Notes: generated by a model from the letters alone, not told the origin. Shown: positions 20,534-33,034, counted from the stretch's first letter. The stretch is DNA of 64,000 bases from Castanea sativa (GCF_040712315.1 NC_134017.1:5672001-5736000), one strand, 5' to 3'. A program made the numbers and translations.

Positions 20534-22912
20534 ACCACAAGTTATTACACACCCTTATATATATATATATATAAGACCACAAGTTATTACACACCCTTGT
20601 CACAGCTCTGCAGTGTGATTAATTGTAAGTAGTGGATAAAAAATTCTCTTCATATAAAAGTGGCAAATAGCTAGTCACATGTTGTGGTGCTAGAATTATT
20701 GTTGAGTCCTTGCCTCTCTTTGGGTCTTGAGACCCCTCTTTGTGGACCATGAAAATATCTTCCCCTAAACCATGAAGATGAATTGATCACTACAAGAAAA
20801 AAAAAGAAAAAAAAAAAGCCTATTACAAGGAAATTAATGTTGTCTCCACATCCCTTTGTTCCAATTTCAAATCTTCGATGTTGTAGGATACTATAATCCC
20901 AGTTTGCAAAATTGATCTAGTTCATTGTAAAGACGCTCACCTAATAGAGTTGGTGAGCGTTTGGGAAGCGTTGCATTTGTGCGTTTGTGAGTTTTGCTGA
21001 AAAATGTGGGTCCCATGATACTGTTCATAGACCCACAAAAGTTATTTATACACAAAATTTAATATAAATTTGGGTCTCATAACGCTATTTATACATTTAA
21101 AAATTATTTTACTATAATATTTTCAGTTTTCAACAAATAAGTGATATCTAAACGCACCCTTAGAGTAGAATTGCACTCTAAATCTTAGGATTGTAGTCTA
21201 AAGGCGATTCTTATAATACAATATGTCACAACAATATTATATTTTGGTTATATATATATATATATTCAACACCGTGTTCATAGCTCAATATTGTTGACTA
21301 ATTATATTTTATTTCAATTGTCATTAATGTTTGTGTACCAGATATCCTAGATACTGTTTTGAAAAGCCTACCAGATGATATCCTCAAAGAGAAAGACGAT
21401 AAAGGCACGACTCCTCTTTTCTATGCTGCATCAATGGGTTATCTTGACGGTGTTGAAATCTTACTAAAAAAACCTACAAAATGTTGTGCATATGAGAGAG
21501 ATACGGATGGCTATTATCCCATTCATATAGCATCCAAGAAAGGTCATATTCAGGTAATTAAAAAGTTTCTTGATAAATATCCAGATATGATTGAGTTGCT
21601 CAACGAAGAGGGTCAAAACATTTTGCACGTAGCTGCTATGTACGGGAAAGTCAAAGTGGTAACTTATATGCTGAAAAGACATGAAATGCTTATCAATAAT
21701 AAAGACCAAAATGGAAACACGCCTTTACATTTGGCCACCATGAAAGGGCATCCTAGGGTTGTTTGGCATTTGACATGGGACAAAAGAGTTGATTTAAAGG
21801 CTTTGAATAAAGAAGGCAAGAGAGCGCTTGACATTGCACTGAACGACAGTGGGAAAGATCCCTCATTTGGAGAGGTATGTGAACATTGAAAGGTTGACAC
21901 AATTGAAAATATTCTATCAATTTGATTTAAACCTCTTTTGTGATAGAAAATTTTCTTCCAGAGGCAGACACTATATATGTCATAGTTATATATGTATGAT
22001 ATTACCACTTTATGTCATAGTTATATATGTATGATATTACCACTTTATATATATATATATAAAAATTATTGTTTAATCAATATCTTGAAATTCTTCCATT
22101 ATATTAAAAGTTTTCTTTGATTTATGATCATCTTAATATTTTGCTAAGCGTATGGGTAGTATGGATAGTCTATTGTAGACTGCAGGCCTGTGTGCATTGG
22201 ACAATGACATTTAAAAAATAAATAAAAATTAAAGAAATTAACATACATATTGTTCAAAGCTCATTGTTGACTGATTAAAAAAAAAAATTTCTTGTTTACC
22301 ATGCAGCAATTGACATGGGAAGCCTTGAGATATGTTAGTGGCCCAAGGGAGACCCCGCAAAGTTCAAAGGTTGGAAAGACACTAAGCGCAGACAAATACA
22401 AAGAAAGGACTGACAGTCTCTTGTTGGTAGCAACCCTTGTGGCCACTGTAACTTTTGCTGCGGCTTTCACCATGCCAGGTGGCTACAACGGCCCTGGAGG
22501 AATGGCAACTTTCCTAGAAAAGCCCATGTTCCAAGTGTTCGTAATTAGCAACACTATAGCTATGTATAGCGCCATTACTGCTGTTATTGGTCTCATTTGG
22601 GCCCATTTAGGTGATCTTAAGCTGTTCATTGCTGCCTATGAGTTTAGCTTGCCAATATTGGGACTAGCTATAACAATGGTCACCTTAGCATTCATGGCAG
22701 GTAGTTATCTAGTATTGAGAGACCTCAATTGGCTTGCCTATCTAGTTTTGGGCATTGGCTCATTTTTCCTTTTCACTCTCTCGATAATATTTTTTCCACT
22801 TTTTTTACCAAATTCCTCGCCCCATCCTATCATTCGTTGCCTCCTCCGCTACCCATTTTACCTTCTGATTATGTTTACTAGATGTGACACTGATGATAGG
22901 GAAGAAGAATAG
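17548..22912 (+). CDS. Ankyrin-repeat PGG-domain membrane protein (ACD6/ITN1-like), gene 1b
   Basis: Predicted exons are 17548-18550, 18733-19575, 21342-21874 and 22307-22912. All junctions are GT-AG and phases agree (1, 1, 0), giving 994 residues. Exon 1 (residues 1-334) holds about six ankyrin repeats with the signature NSNGDLPLHVAANAGHLSIV. Exon 2 (335-615) has about four more. Exon 3 (616-793) has five, including DGYYPIHIASKKGH and GNTPLHLATMKGH. Exon 4 (794-994) has the PGG domain: KYKERTDSLLLVATLVATVT, FTMPGGYNGPGG at about 848-859, and four hydrophobic segments near 831-849, 869-891, 900-925 and 934-958. The acidic tail is DTDDREEE. Relatives such as Arabidopsis ACD6 and ITN1 act at cell membranes in salicylate-linked defence or stress responses; this role is inferred here. 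The start is the first ATG after the leader. It is the only intact copy in the window. Uncertain point: the exon 2 end, which lies in a repeat. Confidence 0.87.
17816..18205 (+). repeat. Nucleotide-level tandem repeats encoding ankyrin units in exon 1
   Basis: The phrase cttcatgtagctgcaaatgc recurs with spacings of 114, 108 and 111 bp (units anchored at 17821, 17935, 18043 and 18154). Neighbouring units are nearly identical even at silent positions. This points to recent unit duplication or conversion, unlike the diverged ankyrin units of exon 3. A very similar unit sits in exon 2 (about 19073-19125). The third gene (63104) has three fewer units, 333 bp shorter. Confidence 0.85.
18551..18732 (+). 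other. Intron 1 of gene 1b
   Basis: Donor ctg|gtaagt and acceptor ttacag|at. The intron is 182 bp, phase 1. Translation could read through to a stop at 18598-18600, so an unspliced transcript would give a 350-residue ankyrin-only protein. Confidence 0.75.
19441..19470 (+). repeat. Perfect hairpin inside exon 2
   Basis: Two 12-base arms, caattgacctgc and gcaggtcaattg, flank six bases (aatatg). It sits between two similar coding blocks (KSIVHAA and RSIVHTA), suggesting that a local duplication created or trapped it. It is identical at 52461-52490. Confidence 0.9.
19505..20270 (+). repeat. Threefold diverged repeat spanning the exon 2 end and intron 2
   Basis: The phrase gtgtctcaa...caatacaaatacag|gta and cattgattag occurs at the exon 2 donor (about 19532-19590) and again at about 20028-20098 and 20175-20270. 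The preceding gttcacac...ttatggttc block recurs near 20115. The second copy contains another acag|gtaaac donor-like site (gt at 20075), but its phase does not fit exon 3. The real donor therefore lies in a duplicated sequence. Confidence 0.7.
19613..19970. mobile_element. Candidate Tourist-like (PIF/Harbinger) MITE in intron 2
   Basis: A 358-bp AT-rich block is bounded by tta on both sides (19610-19612, 19971-19973). Its imperfect inverted ends are ggtctgttcgattaagtgg on the left and ccaaccaaatggactc on the right. The ends resemble the widespread ggtctgtttggt MITE class. The arms are imperfect, so the family call is tentative. It is also present in the 2b intron at about 52633-52986. Confidence 0.5.
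20277..20300. repeat. (ATT)n microsatellite in intron 2
   Basis: About eight ATT units. The twin is near 53297. Confidence 0.85.
20472..20572. repeat. (TA)n microsatellites with a duplicated 3' flank
   Basis: A TA run of about 59 bp is followed by gaccacaagttattacacac, a second shorter TA run, and a second copy of the same flank (20531-20597). This is a local duplication of the tract and its border. The twin, at 53492-53595, has different TA lengths. Confidence 0.9.
20945..21166. mobile_element. Candidate hAT-type MITE in intron 2
   Basis: A block of about 210 bp (20951-21160) has inverted ends tggtgagcgtttgg and ctaaacgcaccc and a tagagt direct repeat on both sides. The direct repeat is six clear bases, extendable to eight with mismatches. 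It contains the phrase gtgggtcccatgatactgtt, common in plant miniature elements. It also occurs at 53971-54180. Confidence 0.5.
21875..22306 (+). other. Intron 3 of gene 1b
   Basis: Donor gag|gtatgt, acceptor atgcag|ca, phase 0. It contains a 37-bp tandem duplication (tgtcatagttatatatgtat..., about 21977-22050) that loci 1a and 2a have only once, useful for telling a from b loci. Confidence 0.8.
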
Positions 22913-23540
22913 GCTCCTCTACATATGTTGTCTGTATACGGACTTGGCATTGGACATGCTTGCAGAGATGGAGAACATTAATTTATTTAAGTTGGTCTTT
23001 ATTTTAGTCTCTTAAAATTTGCATAAACACTTCAAATAAAGATATTCAAATATCAAGTCTAAGGAGGTTGGGTTTCCTCGAAAAGGCCAGTATTGTAATT
23101 ATCTTGAAATTCTGTTGTTGCTCTTATATACAACTATAGTGTATTTAGTCTGCCATTGTCATACTGTTTGGTATATTGATATGACGTATGTTTTGATTAC
23201 AAATGTTAAGGACTCACTATATTAACAACTCTATTGATGTTGTACGTTATGGTTACTGTAAGGAAATTTAGAATCTTGGTTGAAAATACATCAATATTAA
23301 TCAACTTGTTAAATTAATCAGTTATATAAACTCAAAATGATTTTTAGGTTAATTCCCACGAAGCAACTGCCATATGAAAAATAATAGCAACCAAACAATT
23401 AACATAACATATAGTGATGCAGAAAAAATTATTCCAAAGTAAAAAAAAAAAAATCTGAGGGCTTAACCACCAACCCCAAAAGCAAAACATATCCACTATA
23501 TAGAATTTAAGTTTCCCAATAGAAAAATCCTACTCTAATT
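22913..23540 (+). other. 3' flank of gene 1b
   Basis: An aataaag polyadenylation-like signal lies at about 23036. This stretch holds the empty target ttgatatga of the foldback element (about 23176-23184). Homology with the other gene spacers ends at about 23540. Confidence 0.6.
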
Positions 23541-23790
23541 ATTATTATTTTCAATCAGATAGTCCTACTCAATGTAGCACAATTTATTTATTGATAAGGA
23601 AATGTAGCACAATTAGTTTAAAAGGCTATAGCTTATTAGCTTTTGGTGATGGTCTGTCATACTTGGTCAGGCTTGCATTATACCACGTCTTTCAAAACTG
23701 ACGAAACAAGGACAGAGTCTTCCACTAAACCAATTTGAAGGTACGTGTTTCAACCTTCTACGTGTTAAGTCAAATCGATATTCAAATATA
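23541..23790. other. Unrecognised junction spacer
   Basis: This sequence replaces the normal gene spacer right after the copy 1 breakpoint. No gene, terminal repeat or known motif is seen. Confidence 0.5.
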
Positions 23791-26700
23791 ATTTTAGTAA
23801 CATGGCCTACTTAAAAGTCACATAATTCATGTAAAACATATCCCCAAACTATTGCCTGAAGAGGGTTGCTGAACCCAACTCCATTCATTTGATTCAATTC
23901 TAAACTACCACTGAATAAAAATAAAAGTGGCAAATATAAATCATATAATTGTGACACAAGCACAATTTCACAATTTGGCTTATGTTATATCTTCTTTTTT
24001 CCAGCATGAGCAAATTAAAAAATGTTATTTAAGAGAGGGTTGGAAAGATAAGAGAGTGTGTGGACTTGGGGACACAAAAGGCCAACATCATAGGTTTCAG
24101 TCTAATTAAATGCTTTTCTTTAATCTTCAGAACTAAGAACCATAACCACACATTGTTGTTAGGTTTCCAAAAGTTTTAACATTTATGAATGATCAATACT
24201 TGTCGTTCTAAATTGAAGACAAACTCATGATGCACGCAAGAGAGATTTTTCTTATAATATGTTTAGTGTCAAAAACTCATAATGTAAGCCTCACATTTTG
24301 TGAACATTCAAGCAGTGAAAATTCCTCAACTATTACCTGAAGAGGATTGTAGAATCCAACTCCATTTATTTGTTGCAATTCTAGACTACCACTGAATAAA
24401 ATTGGCAGACATAAAATCATATAATTTTGACACAAACACAATTTCACAATTTGGCTTATGTTATATCTTCCTTATTCTAGCATGTGTAAATTAATAAATG
24501 ATATTTAAGAGAAGGTTGGAAAGATAAGAGTGTGTGGATTTGGGGACACAAGAGATCAATATCTTAGGTCTCAATCTAATTAAATGGTTCCCTTTAATCT
24601 TCGGAAATAAGAATCATGACTACACACTGTTGTTAGGTTTCCAAAAGTCTTAACATTTATGAAGGATCGATACTTGTCATTCAAAATAGAAGACAAACTC
24701 GTGAAGCACGTAAGAGACAAATTTTTCTTATAATATGTTTACTGTCAAAAACTCAAAATGTAAGCCTCAACATTTTGTGAGTATTCAAGTAGAGAAAAGT
24801 CCCCAACTATTGCCTGAAGAGGGTTGCAGAATCCAAACCATTTATTTGATGCAATTCTAAATTAGCAATGAATAAAAGTAGCTGATATAAATTATATAAT
24901 TGTGACACAAGCACAATTTTACAATTTGGCTTATGTTATATCTTCTTTTTTCCAGCATGTGTAAATTAAAAAATGATATTTAAGAGATGGTTGGAAAGAT
25001 AAGAGAGTGTGTGGATTTGGAGACACAAAAGGCCAACATCTTAGGTCTCAATCTAATTAAATGCTTTTCTTTAATCTTCAGAACTAAGAATCATGACTAC
25101 ACTCTGTTGTTAGGTTTCCAAAAGTCTTAACATCTATGAACAATTGACACTTGTCATTCTAAATAGAAGACAAACTCATGATGCACGCGAGAGATAGATT
25201 TTTCTTATAATATGTTTATTGCCAAAAACTCATAATGTAAGCCTCAACATTTTATGAACATTCAAGCTGTGAAAAGTCCCCAACTATTGCCTGTAGAGGG
25301 TTGCAGAATCCAAACAGTTTTATTTGATGCAATTCAGAATTAGCAATGAATAAAAGTGGTTGATATAAATTATAAAATTGTGACACAAGCACAATTTTAC
25401 AATTTGCCTTATGTTATATCATCTTTTTTCCACCATGTGTAAATTGAAAAATGATATTTAAGAGAGGGTTGGAAAGATAAGAGAGTGTGGATTTGGAGAC
25501 ACAAGAGGTCAATATCTTAGGTCTCAATCTAGTTAAATGTTTTTCTTTAATCTTCAGAACTAAGAATCATGACTACACACTATTGTTAAGTTTCTAAAAG
25601 TCGTAACATTTATGAATGATTGATACTTGTCATACTAAATAGAAGTCAAACTCGTGATGCACACGAGAGACAGATTTTTCTTATAATATGTTTACTGTCA
25701 AAAACTCAAAATTTAAGCCTCAACATTTTGTGACCATTCAAGTAGTGAAAAGTCTCCAACTATTGCCAAAAGAGGGTTGCAGAATCCAACCCCATTTATT
25801 TGATGCAGTAATGAACTACCACTAAATAAAAGTGGCAGATATAAATCACATAATTGTGACACAAGCATGATTTTACAATTTGGCTTATGTTATATCTTCT
25901 TTTTTCCAGCATGAGCAAATTAAAAAAATGATATTTAAGAGAGGGTTGGAAAGATGAGAGTGTGTGGATTTGGGGACACAAAAGGCCAACATCTTAGGTC
26001 TCAATCTAATTAAATGCTTTTCTTTAATCTTCAAAACTAAGAATCATGACCACACATTGTTGTTTGGCTTCCAAAAGTTCTAACATTTATGAATGATCAA
26101 TACTTGTCGTTCTAAATTGAAGACAAACTCGTGATGCACTCAAGAGATAGATTACTGTCAAAAACTCGTGATGCTTGTCATACTAAATAGAAGTCAGACT
26201 CATGATGCACGCGAGAGACAGATTTTTCTTATAATATGTTTACTGTCAAAAACTCAAAATTTAAGCCTCAACATTTTGTGACCATTCAAGTAGTGAAAAG
26301 TCTCCAACTATTGCCAAAAGAGGGTTGCAGAATCCAACCCCATTTATTTGATGCAGTAATGAACTACCACTAAATAAAAGTGGCAGATATAAATCACATA
26401 ATTGTGACACAAGCATAATTTTACAATTTGGCTTATGTTATATCTTCTTTTTTCCAGCATGAGCAAATTAAAAAAATGATATTTAAGAGAGGGTTGGAAA
26501 GATGAGAGTGTGTGGATTTGGGGACACAAAAGGCCAACATCTTAGGTCTCAATCTAATTAAATGCTTTTCTTTAATCTTCAAAACTAAGAATCATGACCA
26601 CACATTGTTGTTTGGCTTCCAAAAGTTCTAACATTTATGAATGATCAATACTTGTCGTTCTAAATTGAAGACAAACTCGTGATGCACTCAAGAGATAGAT

Positions 26701-27655
26701 TACTGTCAAAAACTCGTGATGCTTGTCATACTAAATAGAAGTCAGACTCATGATGCACGCGAGATACAGATTTTTCTTATAATATGTTTACTGTCAAAAA
26801 CTCAAAATTTAAGCCTCAACATTTTGTGACCATTCAAGTAGTGAAAAGTCTCCAACTATTGCCAAAAGAGGGTTGCAGAATCCAACCCCATTTATTTGAT
26901 GCAGTAATGAACTACCACTAAATAAAAGTGGCAGATATAAATCACATAATTGTGATACAAGCATAATTTTACAATTTGGCTTATGTTATATCTTTTTTTT
27001 TCCAGCATGAGCAAATTAAAAAAATGATATTTAAGAGAGGGTTGGAAAGATGAGAGTGTGTGGATTTGGGGACACAAAAGGCCAACATCTTAGGTCTCAA
27101 TCTAATTAAATGCTTTTCTTTAATCTTCAAAACTAAGAATCATGACCACACATTGTTGTTTGGCTTCCAAAAGTTCTAACATTTATGAATGATCAATACT
27201 TGTCGTTCTAAATTGAAGACAAACTCGTGATGCACTCAAGAGATAGATTACAGTCAAAAACTCGTGATGCTTGTCATACTAAATAGAAGTCAAACTCGTG
27301 ATGCACGCGAGAGACAGATTTTTCTTATAATATGTTTACTGTCAAAAACTCAAAATTTAAGCCTCAACATTTTGTGACCATTCAAGTAGTGAAAAGTCTC
27401 CAACTATTGCCAAAAGAGGGTTGCAGAATCCAACCCCATTTATTTGATGCAGTAATGAACTACCACTAAATAAAAGTGGCAGATATAAATCACATAATTG
27501 TGACTCAAGCATAATTTTACAATTTGGCTTATGTTATATCTTCTTTTTTCCAGCATGAGCAAATTAAAAAAAATGATATTTAAGAGAGGGTTGGAAAGAT
27601 AAGAGTGTGTGGATTTGGGGAAACAAAAAGCCAACATCTTAGTCAAATTGATTAA
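23791..27655. repeat. Satellite-like tandem array, 475-bp then 548-bp units
   Basis: Eight unit landmarks (ccagcatg or variant) lie at 24001, 24477, 24952, 25430, 25906, 26454, 27002 and 27550. The first five spacings are about 476 and those units are clearly diverged. The last three spacings are exactly 548 and those units are nearly identical. The extra length comes from an internal duplication with the phrase tgtcaaaaactcgtgatgct. Minus-strand frames of 61-68 codons recur once per unit only because the unit recurs. The array is absent from copy 2. Confidence 0.92.
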
Positions 27656-27956
27656 ATGATTTGTAATAATCCTATTGGCTGAGTATATGGTTTATGATAA
27701 GGTGGCATGCATTTTATTTAATTCAAATTCAAATCATTTTTTAATTTATGATAGAATAAGCATAAGAAATCAGATTCCAATTGAAAATGGAAATAGATTG
27801 AACAAAAACATGTACATTTCCCCTTAAAACTAGCATATAGAAACATTTTAGATGATGCAATGTAAAAGGCTTGTCATAAATTACATAACTAAACTAATTA
27901 GTATGATATAAACGTTGATTTCCTTTTTGTAATAGGACAAAGTTTTGTTCAAGTTA
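27656..27956. other. Unrecognised AT-rich spacer
   Basis: The last satellite unit breaks off near 27640 and unique-looking AT-rich DNA follows. I see no gene or repeat structure. Confidence 0.5.
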
Positions 27957-28422
27957 GTCAATATCATACCATACCTACCGGTATTGCTGGTATGTACCGT
28001 ACCGGTACGTGCATCGGTATCAACGTCATCATTTCGTACCGACTTAAATATTGGGCATATCGGATGTGTACCAAATGTACCGGCTAATTTTGGGTGTTTC
28101 GGGCGGTATAGAAATAAGCTCTTTTTTTTTTCCCATTTTTTCCATTTTTGAATTTTTTGGAAGGGAAAAATGGTAACTTATTTGCTTTAATTTATTAGTA
28201 TTAAAGTCTAAAGTCTAAAACCATGAATATAATTTGTTTTGAATTGAGGTAATGTTTTATAGTAAACTTTTATTTTTATTATAATATATATATATATATA
28301 TATGTATATATTTATGAATATAAAAAATAGAGGTAAACTCAAAAAGGTACACCGATATTGACTGGTACTGAAATATATTGTTTCACTAGTTAATCTGGTA
28401 TAACCTCTGGTACAATATTGAC
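27957..28422. mobile_element. Small inverted-terminal element rich in taccggta motifs
   Basis: The 466-bp block starts gtcaatatcataccatacc and ends ctctggtacaatattgac, so its outer ends are inverted copies (gtcaatat, then tacca after a short offset). The left third contains a dense cluster of overlapping taccggta, gtaccgtaccggtac and tcggta motifs. A TA microsatellite sits inside (about 28285-28305). No clear target duplication was found and no protein is encoded. The 68-codon frame at 27945 looks accidental. Confidence 0.5.
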
Positions 28423-28790
28423 TCCCTGGTTTAGTTACAAAATTGGTTGTAACCTAAAACTACAAGCATACTCAATAAATTTTTATTGGAGATGAATTTT
28501 GACAAATCCACAATTCGATTACATCTTCTTCTTATATCCTTCATGCTTGCAAAAAATTTAGAAAATTAATGATCAATAAATTGTTTAAATTGCAAGTTTT
28601 TTAGTTTAAAATTATGCATAAATTGGTACATGCACTTAGAAACTGCAGAGTACTGTTTTAGCTCTCTGCACTTTCCCAAGCATATCTCCACATCCTTCTA
28701 ATGTGAAAGACAAGAGTATAACTTAGCCAGACCATGCCAAACTTCAAATTCATTGACTTTATCATTCACAACTTATTATATAAGAAAAGG
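28423..28790. other. Unrecognised AT-rich spacer
   Basis: No gene or clear repeat is seen. One phrase (aaatttagaaaattaatgatca near 28555) distantly resembles unit A of the gene-upstream array. Confidence 0.4.
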
Positions 28791-31700
28791 CTTAAGATCA
28801 ATTATTGAACAAAAATTCATCAATCCGTTTTTACTCCGGGTAAAAAAAATCGAGTCGGGTTGGATATTTTTGGGTTAGGTTAGCAAATTTTGACTTGTTT
28901 TGTCATGTCTAGGTGTATCACACTTGTGTAACTACTCTCCTATATGTGGGCAAGACAGTAGACACACCATGTGAAACAATGATTATATATGTTCAACACA
29001 ACAAATACCTTCTCTTTCTTTAGGATCTAGTGATTTACATGGATATTGTCATATAGATAAAATATTACATTTTGGGATCTGGATCTGATGTGCAATTGCA
29101 CTTCATGTGAGAGGAAAAAAATTAAAAAGGTAAAAAAAGATAAAAGTTAAAAAAAAAATTTCAATGATATATATTGCACAATTCAATCTCAACACTCGAA
29201 AGTGATATTGCACAATGCAATAGCTGAATCTCAATCCTAAATTTTGAACCAGCAAATGAGAGACAGAGAGAAGGAAGTCATTCGCAGTGAATATAAATTT
29301 AGCAAAAAACATGATTGACCCCTTAAAATTATAACTATGTTTCAATGTACACCATACCATCTATTTGGTGTTAATTATTAAGTATTAAAAGACCAATTCA
29401 CCCCTCTTCAACAGACAGTTGAGGGGTAAAATCGTCTTTCAATACTTAAATTCTAATAGTCTTAACATAAATAAATACGGCAAGGAATTAAGTGCAACGT
29501 ATTTTTAAAATTGGAGAGTCACTTGTGCTTTTTGATAATTTAGGAAATTCATTGAAATTGCGGTAATAATTTAAGGAAGAAAAATATTATTTTCCCTAAA
29601 TTTAATCCATATTCAGTGATTCCTACAATGATGTCACAACTTTCCTCAAACCTGCGTCATATATTGCTATATATGACTAATCCATTCACCTCAAAATCTT
29701 TCTACCAACATCAACTTTCATATACTTCTGCGAGAGATGATTCCAATAAATTTAAATTATTATTTTTTGTAACCAGTTTATTAATTTTGCCAACATTAGT
29801 CAACATTAGGGACGTACATGGATCAAGTTGGAGGAGTTTTTCAATCCAACTACGACTTATCCGTTGGATTACATGCTTTGTAACAATCATTGGAGAGCAT
29901 AATCTTAAGCAATTAACAACCTTCTTTTTTATTCTAAAATAAATAAAAATAAAAACATTCTTTTTGTCTATTTTACCTCACTTAAGATTGCTTAAAGTTC
30001 CCATAAAAAAAAAAGATTGCTTAAAGTGAACTAATTATTAAATATTTAATTTTACTCTTAAAATGAAAGATCTTTATTTTTATTTTTTTATTTTGTGTGT
30101 GGGAGAAATATTGGGTATTATCTTGGTGTCAACATAAATAATAAGGGAAAACGAAGCAAAAATATAACAACTTTCAATAAGGTATTTGAAAGGTGGGTTC
30201 CAGTTAGCTCAATTAGTAAAGTATCTGATTTATTAACAATTGTCCTAAAGGCACCTATTAACACGACCCATTTTTTATATATATTTTGTAAACCAATGCT
30301 CTTAAGCACCCGTTAACTTTTCAATTAAAAAAATTAATTTGGGAGGGTAAGTATCGTTTTCATAAAAGCGATAGATATATAGAGTTGAGATCAAGAGCAT
30401 TGATTCTCAACAAAAAGGGTCAAGAGCATTAAAAGAATTAATTTGGGTTGGTAAGTATTGTTTTCATAAATCGATAGATATCTATGTTTTCATAAAAGTG
30501 ATAGATATCTATCTCTTTTATGAAAACAATGCTTAATCATTTTAATTTAAAATTTGATGGATGCCCAAGGGGAGAGCATTGGTTTAGCAATTATTTTTAA
30601 GAAAAAAAAAAGTATTTTCCATTTGAAAAGTAATGCAGTAAATTACTTGACGTAGGTCAGGTCGGTCGATGTGTATTTTTCACAAGAAATTTTTTTAAAG
30701 AAAAAAAAAATGTATTTTCCATTTGGAAAGTAATGCAACAAATTAGTTGATGTAAAATGAATTATATTGAATTCATCACGCATATCAAGAATGAACTCAA
30801 CTAAACAAATTAATACATTTTCAATGTTTTAAAAATTATACAAATTTCAACATTACTAACCAAAAAAGTATAGCACAAAACATAATTAAAACTAACACAC
30901 AAGTTTCATTTTTACACAATATCAACATCCCAAAACATAATACAAAATTACAAATGCCTTGTTGGATAACTAGCTTGACAAAGAACAAATAAATATAAGA
31001 AATTTACAATTTTGAAAACTAATTTTATAATCAAATATCAATCATGTCATTGACACTCTATTTGAATTTGAGAATATAAGTTAAAGTTTGGTTTTTTACT
31101 TATTTGTACATTTTTTTTAATGAATATCATGTCATTATTAAGCAATACACACTCAAGAAAATATCATAATTTATTTTAAAAAACCATTTATTTTTTTACG
31201 TGAATTGTTAAAAAGTTGGACTGGGCATCCATATTTTATGCTAATTTCATTGATATATATTGGCTTCATTTTTTTATACTTATGAATGTTTCTCATACAT
31301 GTCTATAATTTTAAATATATATTTTTAATTCTACTGTAATTAGATTCTCTTGACATGTGCTTTATTATTCAATATTTGAAAATCATTACTCATTACAAAA
31401 TGTCTCAACTATTCAGCTTTAAATTCATTTGCATGCAATTATGTAAATGTCACAATTGTTTCCTTAAATACATTGTATCTTAATGATTTTAAATATATAT
31501 ATTTTTATGGTGTTAATCAAAATATATTAAAAAAATAATGAATGTTTTTGTAAAAAAATTAATAATGATAATAATAATGTCCATTATATATTGCCAATTG
31601 AGTTCGACTTGAATATTATAAATCTCACATCAAATAATTAAACCAACAATGTATTAATTTTATTTTCTTTTTACCGTAAAAAGAAGTTAGAAAAAAATTG

Positions 31701-32685
31701 ATTAGGCCATGGGTCAAGTTGACTAGCAATCAAATTGGTCCGGGTCACTAGTTAACCCGTTTTTGCTTCGAGTAAAAAAAATCAAGTTAGATTAGTAAAT
31801 TTTGACTTGTTTTGTCATGTTTTGGTGTATCACACCAGTGTAACTACTTGCTCACATGTGGGTAGCACACTAAACACACCATGTGAAAAAGTGATTATAT
31901 ATTTTTGACATAACAAATACCTTCTCTTCTTTAGGCTCTAGTGATTTACATGGATATTGGTAGATAGATAAAATATTACATTTTGGGATTTGGAGCTGAT
32001 GTGCAATTGCACTTTCATGTGAGAGGAAAAAAAGATTAAAAAGGTAAAAAAAGATTAAAAAAAAAACAAGTTTTTTAAAAAATAAAAATTTAATGACTTA
32101 CCTTAAAATTTAACTTTTCAAGTTTCAATCTCAACACTCGAAAGTGATATTGCATGATGCAATAACTGATTCTCAATCCTAAAATTTGAACGAACAAATG
32201 TGAGATAGAGAAAGGAGGAAGTCATTCAAAATGAATATAAATTTAGCGAAACACATGATTGACCACTTAAAATTATAATTATATTTCAATGTACACCATA
32301 CCATCTATTTTGGTGTTAATTCTTTAGTATTAAAAGAACATTTACCTCTCTCCAAAACAAACGGTTGAGGGGTAAAATTGTCTTTCAATACTTAAATTCT
32401 GATAGTCTTAACATAAAAAAAATATGGAAGGGAATCAAGTGCAACGTATTTTTAAAATTGGGGAGTCATCTATGCATTTTGATAATTTAGGAAATTACGT
32501 GGTTGCAGCAATAATTTAAGGTAGAAAAATATTATTTTCCCCAAATTTAATCCATATTCAATGATTCCTACTATGATGTCACAACTTTCCTCAAACCTAC
32601 GTTATATATTGCTATATATGACTATTCCATTCACCTCAAAATCTCTCTATCTACATCAACTTCCATATTCTTCTACGGGAGATGA
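28791..32685. repeat. Module R, tandem copies about 2.94 kb apart
   Basis: A first copy (about 28.8-31.0 kb) and the start of a second (31.74 kb onward) share the order: cgttttt...gtaaaaaaaatc (28826 and 31758), ttgacttgttttgtcatg, gtgatttacatggatattg, and then the standard module R blocks (29616 and 32561, spacing 2945). About 31.04-31.73 kb between them is AT-rich with no recognisable feature. The second copy continues into the start of segment copy 2. No credible genes are present. Confidence 0.75.
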
Positions 32686-32991
32686 TTCCAATGAATTTAT
32701 AATATTATTTTTTGTAACCAATCTATTATTTTTGCCAACATTAATGTGCATGGGTCAAGTTGGAGGATTTTTTCAATCCAACTACAATTTGTCCGTTGGA
32801 TAAGTGGGTTATACTTATATGCTTTGTAAAAATCATTGGTGGGCAACATCCTAAGCAATTAGCAACCTTCTTTTTTATTCTAAAAAAAAATTGAAATAAA
32901 AACATTCTTTTTGTCTATTTCACCTCACTTGAGGTTGCTTAAACTGAATTGATTATTAAATATTTAATTTTACTCATTAAGTGAAAGATTT

Positions 32992-33034
<43 letters not shown>

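Larger units (their letters stand above)
1..23540. repeat. Segmental tandem duplication, copy 1
   Basis: This stretch recurs almost base for base at 32686-56558. The offset is 32685 at the left edge and 32684 after a poly-T tract (41 T at 309-349, 40 T at 32994-33033). It steps to 32149 where copy 1 alone carries a 535-bp LINE insertion, and to about 33104 where copy 2 alone carries a 965-bp hAT insertion. Homology stops at about 23540/56558, where copy 1 runs into unrelated DNA and copy 2 continues into the next gene's upstream region. The left end lies outside the window. The very low divergence seen by eye, even in introns and repeats, suggests a recent event or ongoing homogenisation. A misassembled or uncollapsed haplotype is an alternative. 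Confidence 0.93.

Noticed and set aside
22261..22473. Conserved 70-residue minus-strand frame opposite the PGG exon, present at all four loci
   Set aside because: Its conservation is explained by the plus-strand PGG coding sequence. No independent start context or homology is seen.
25796..27646. Four similar 61-68-residue minus-strand frames (MCPQIHTLSSFQPSL...)
   Set aside because: One occurs per satellite unit. The older units do not preserve it, so it is a by-product of recent unit amplification.
23791..27655. CRISPR-like or centromeric satellite
   Set aside because: Units are about 475-548 bp without short repeat-spacer alternation. There are only eight units, beside genes, so neither interpretation is supported.
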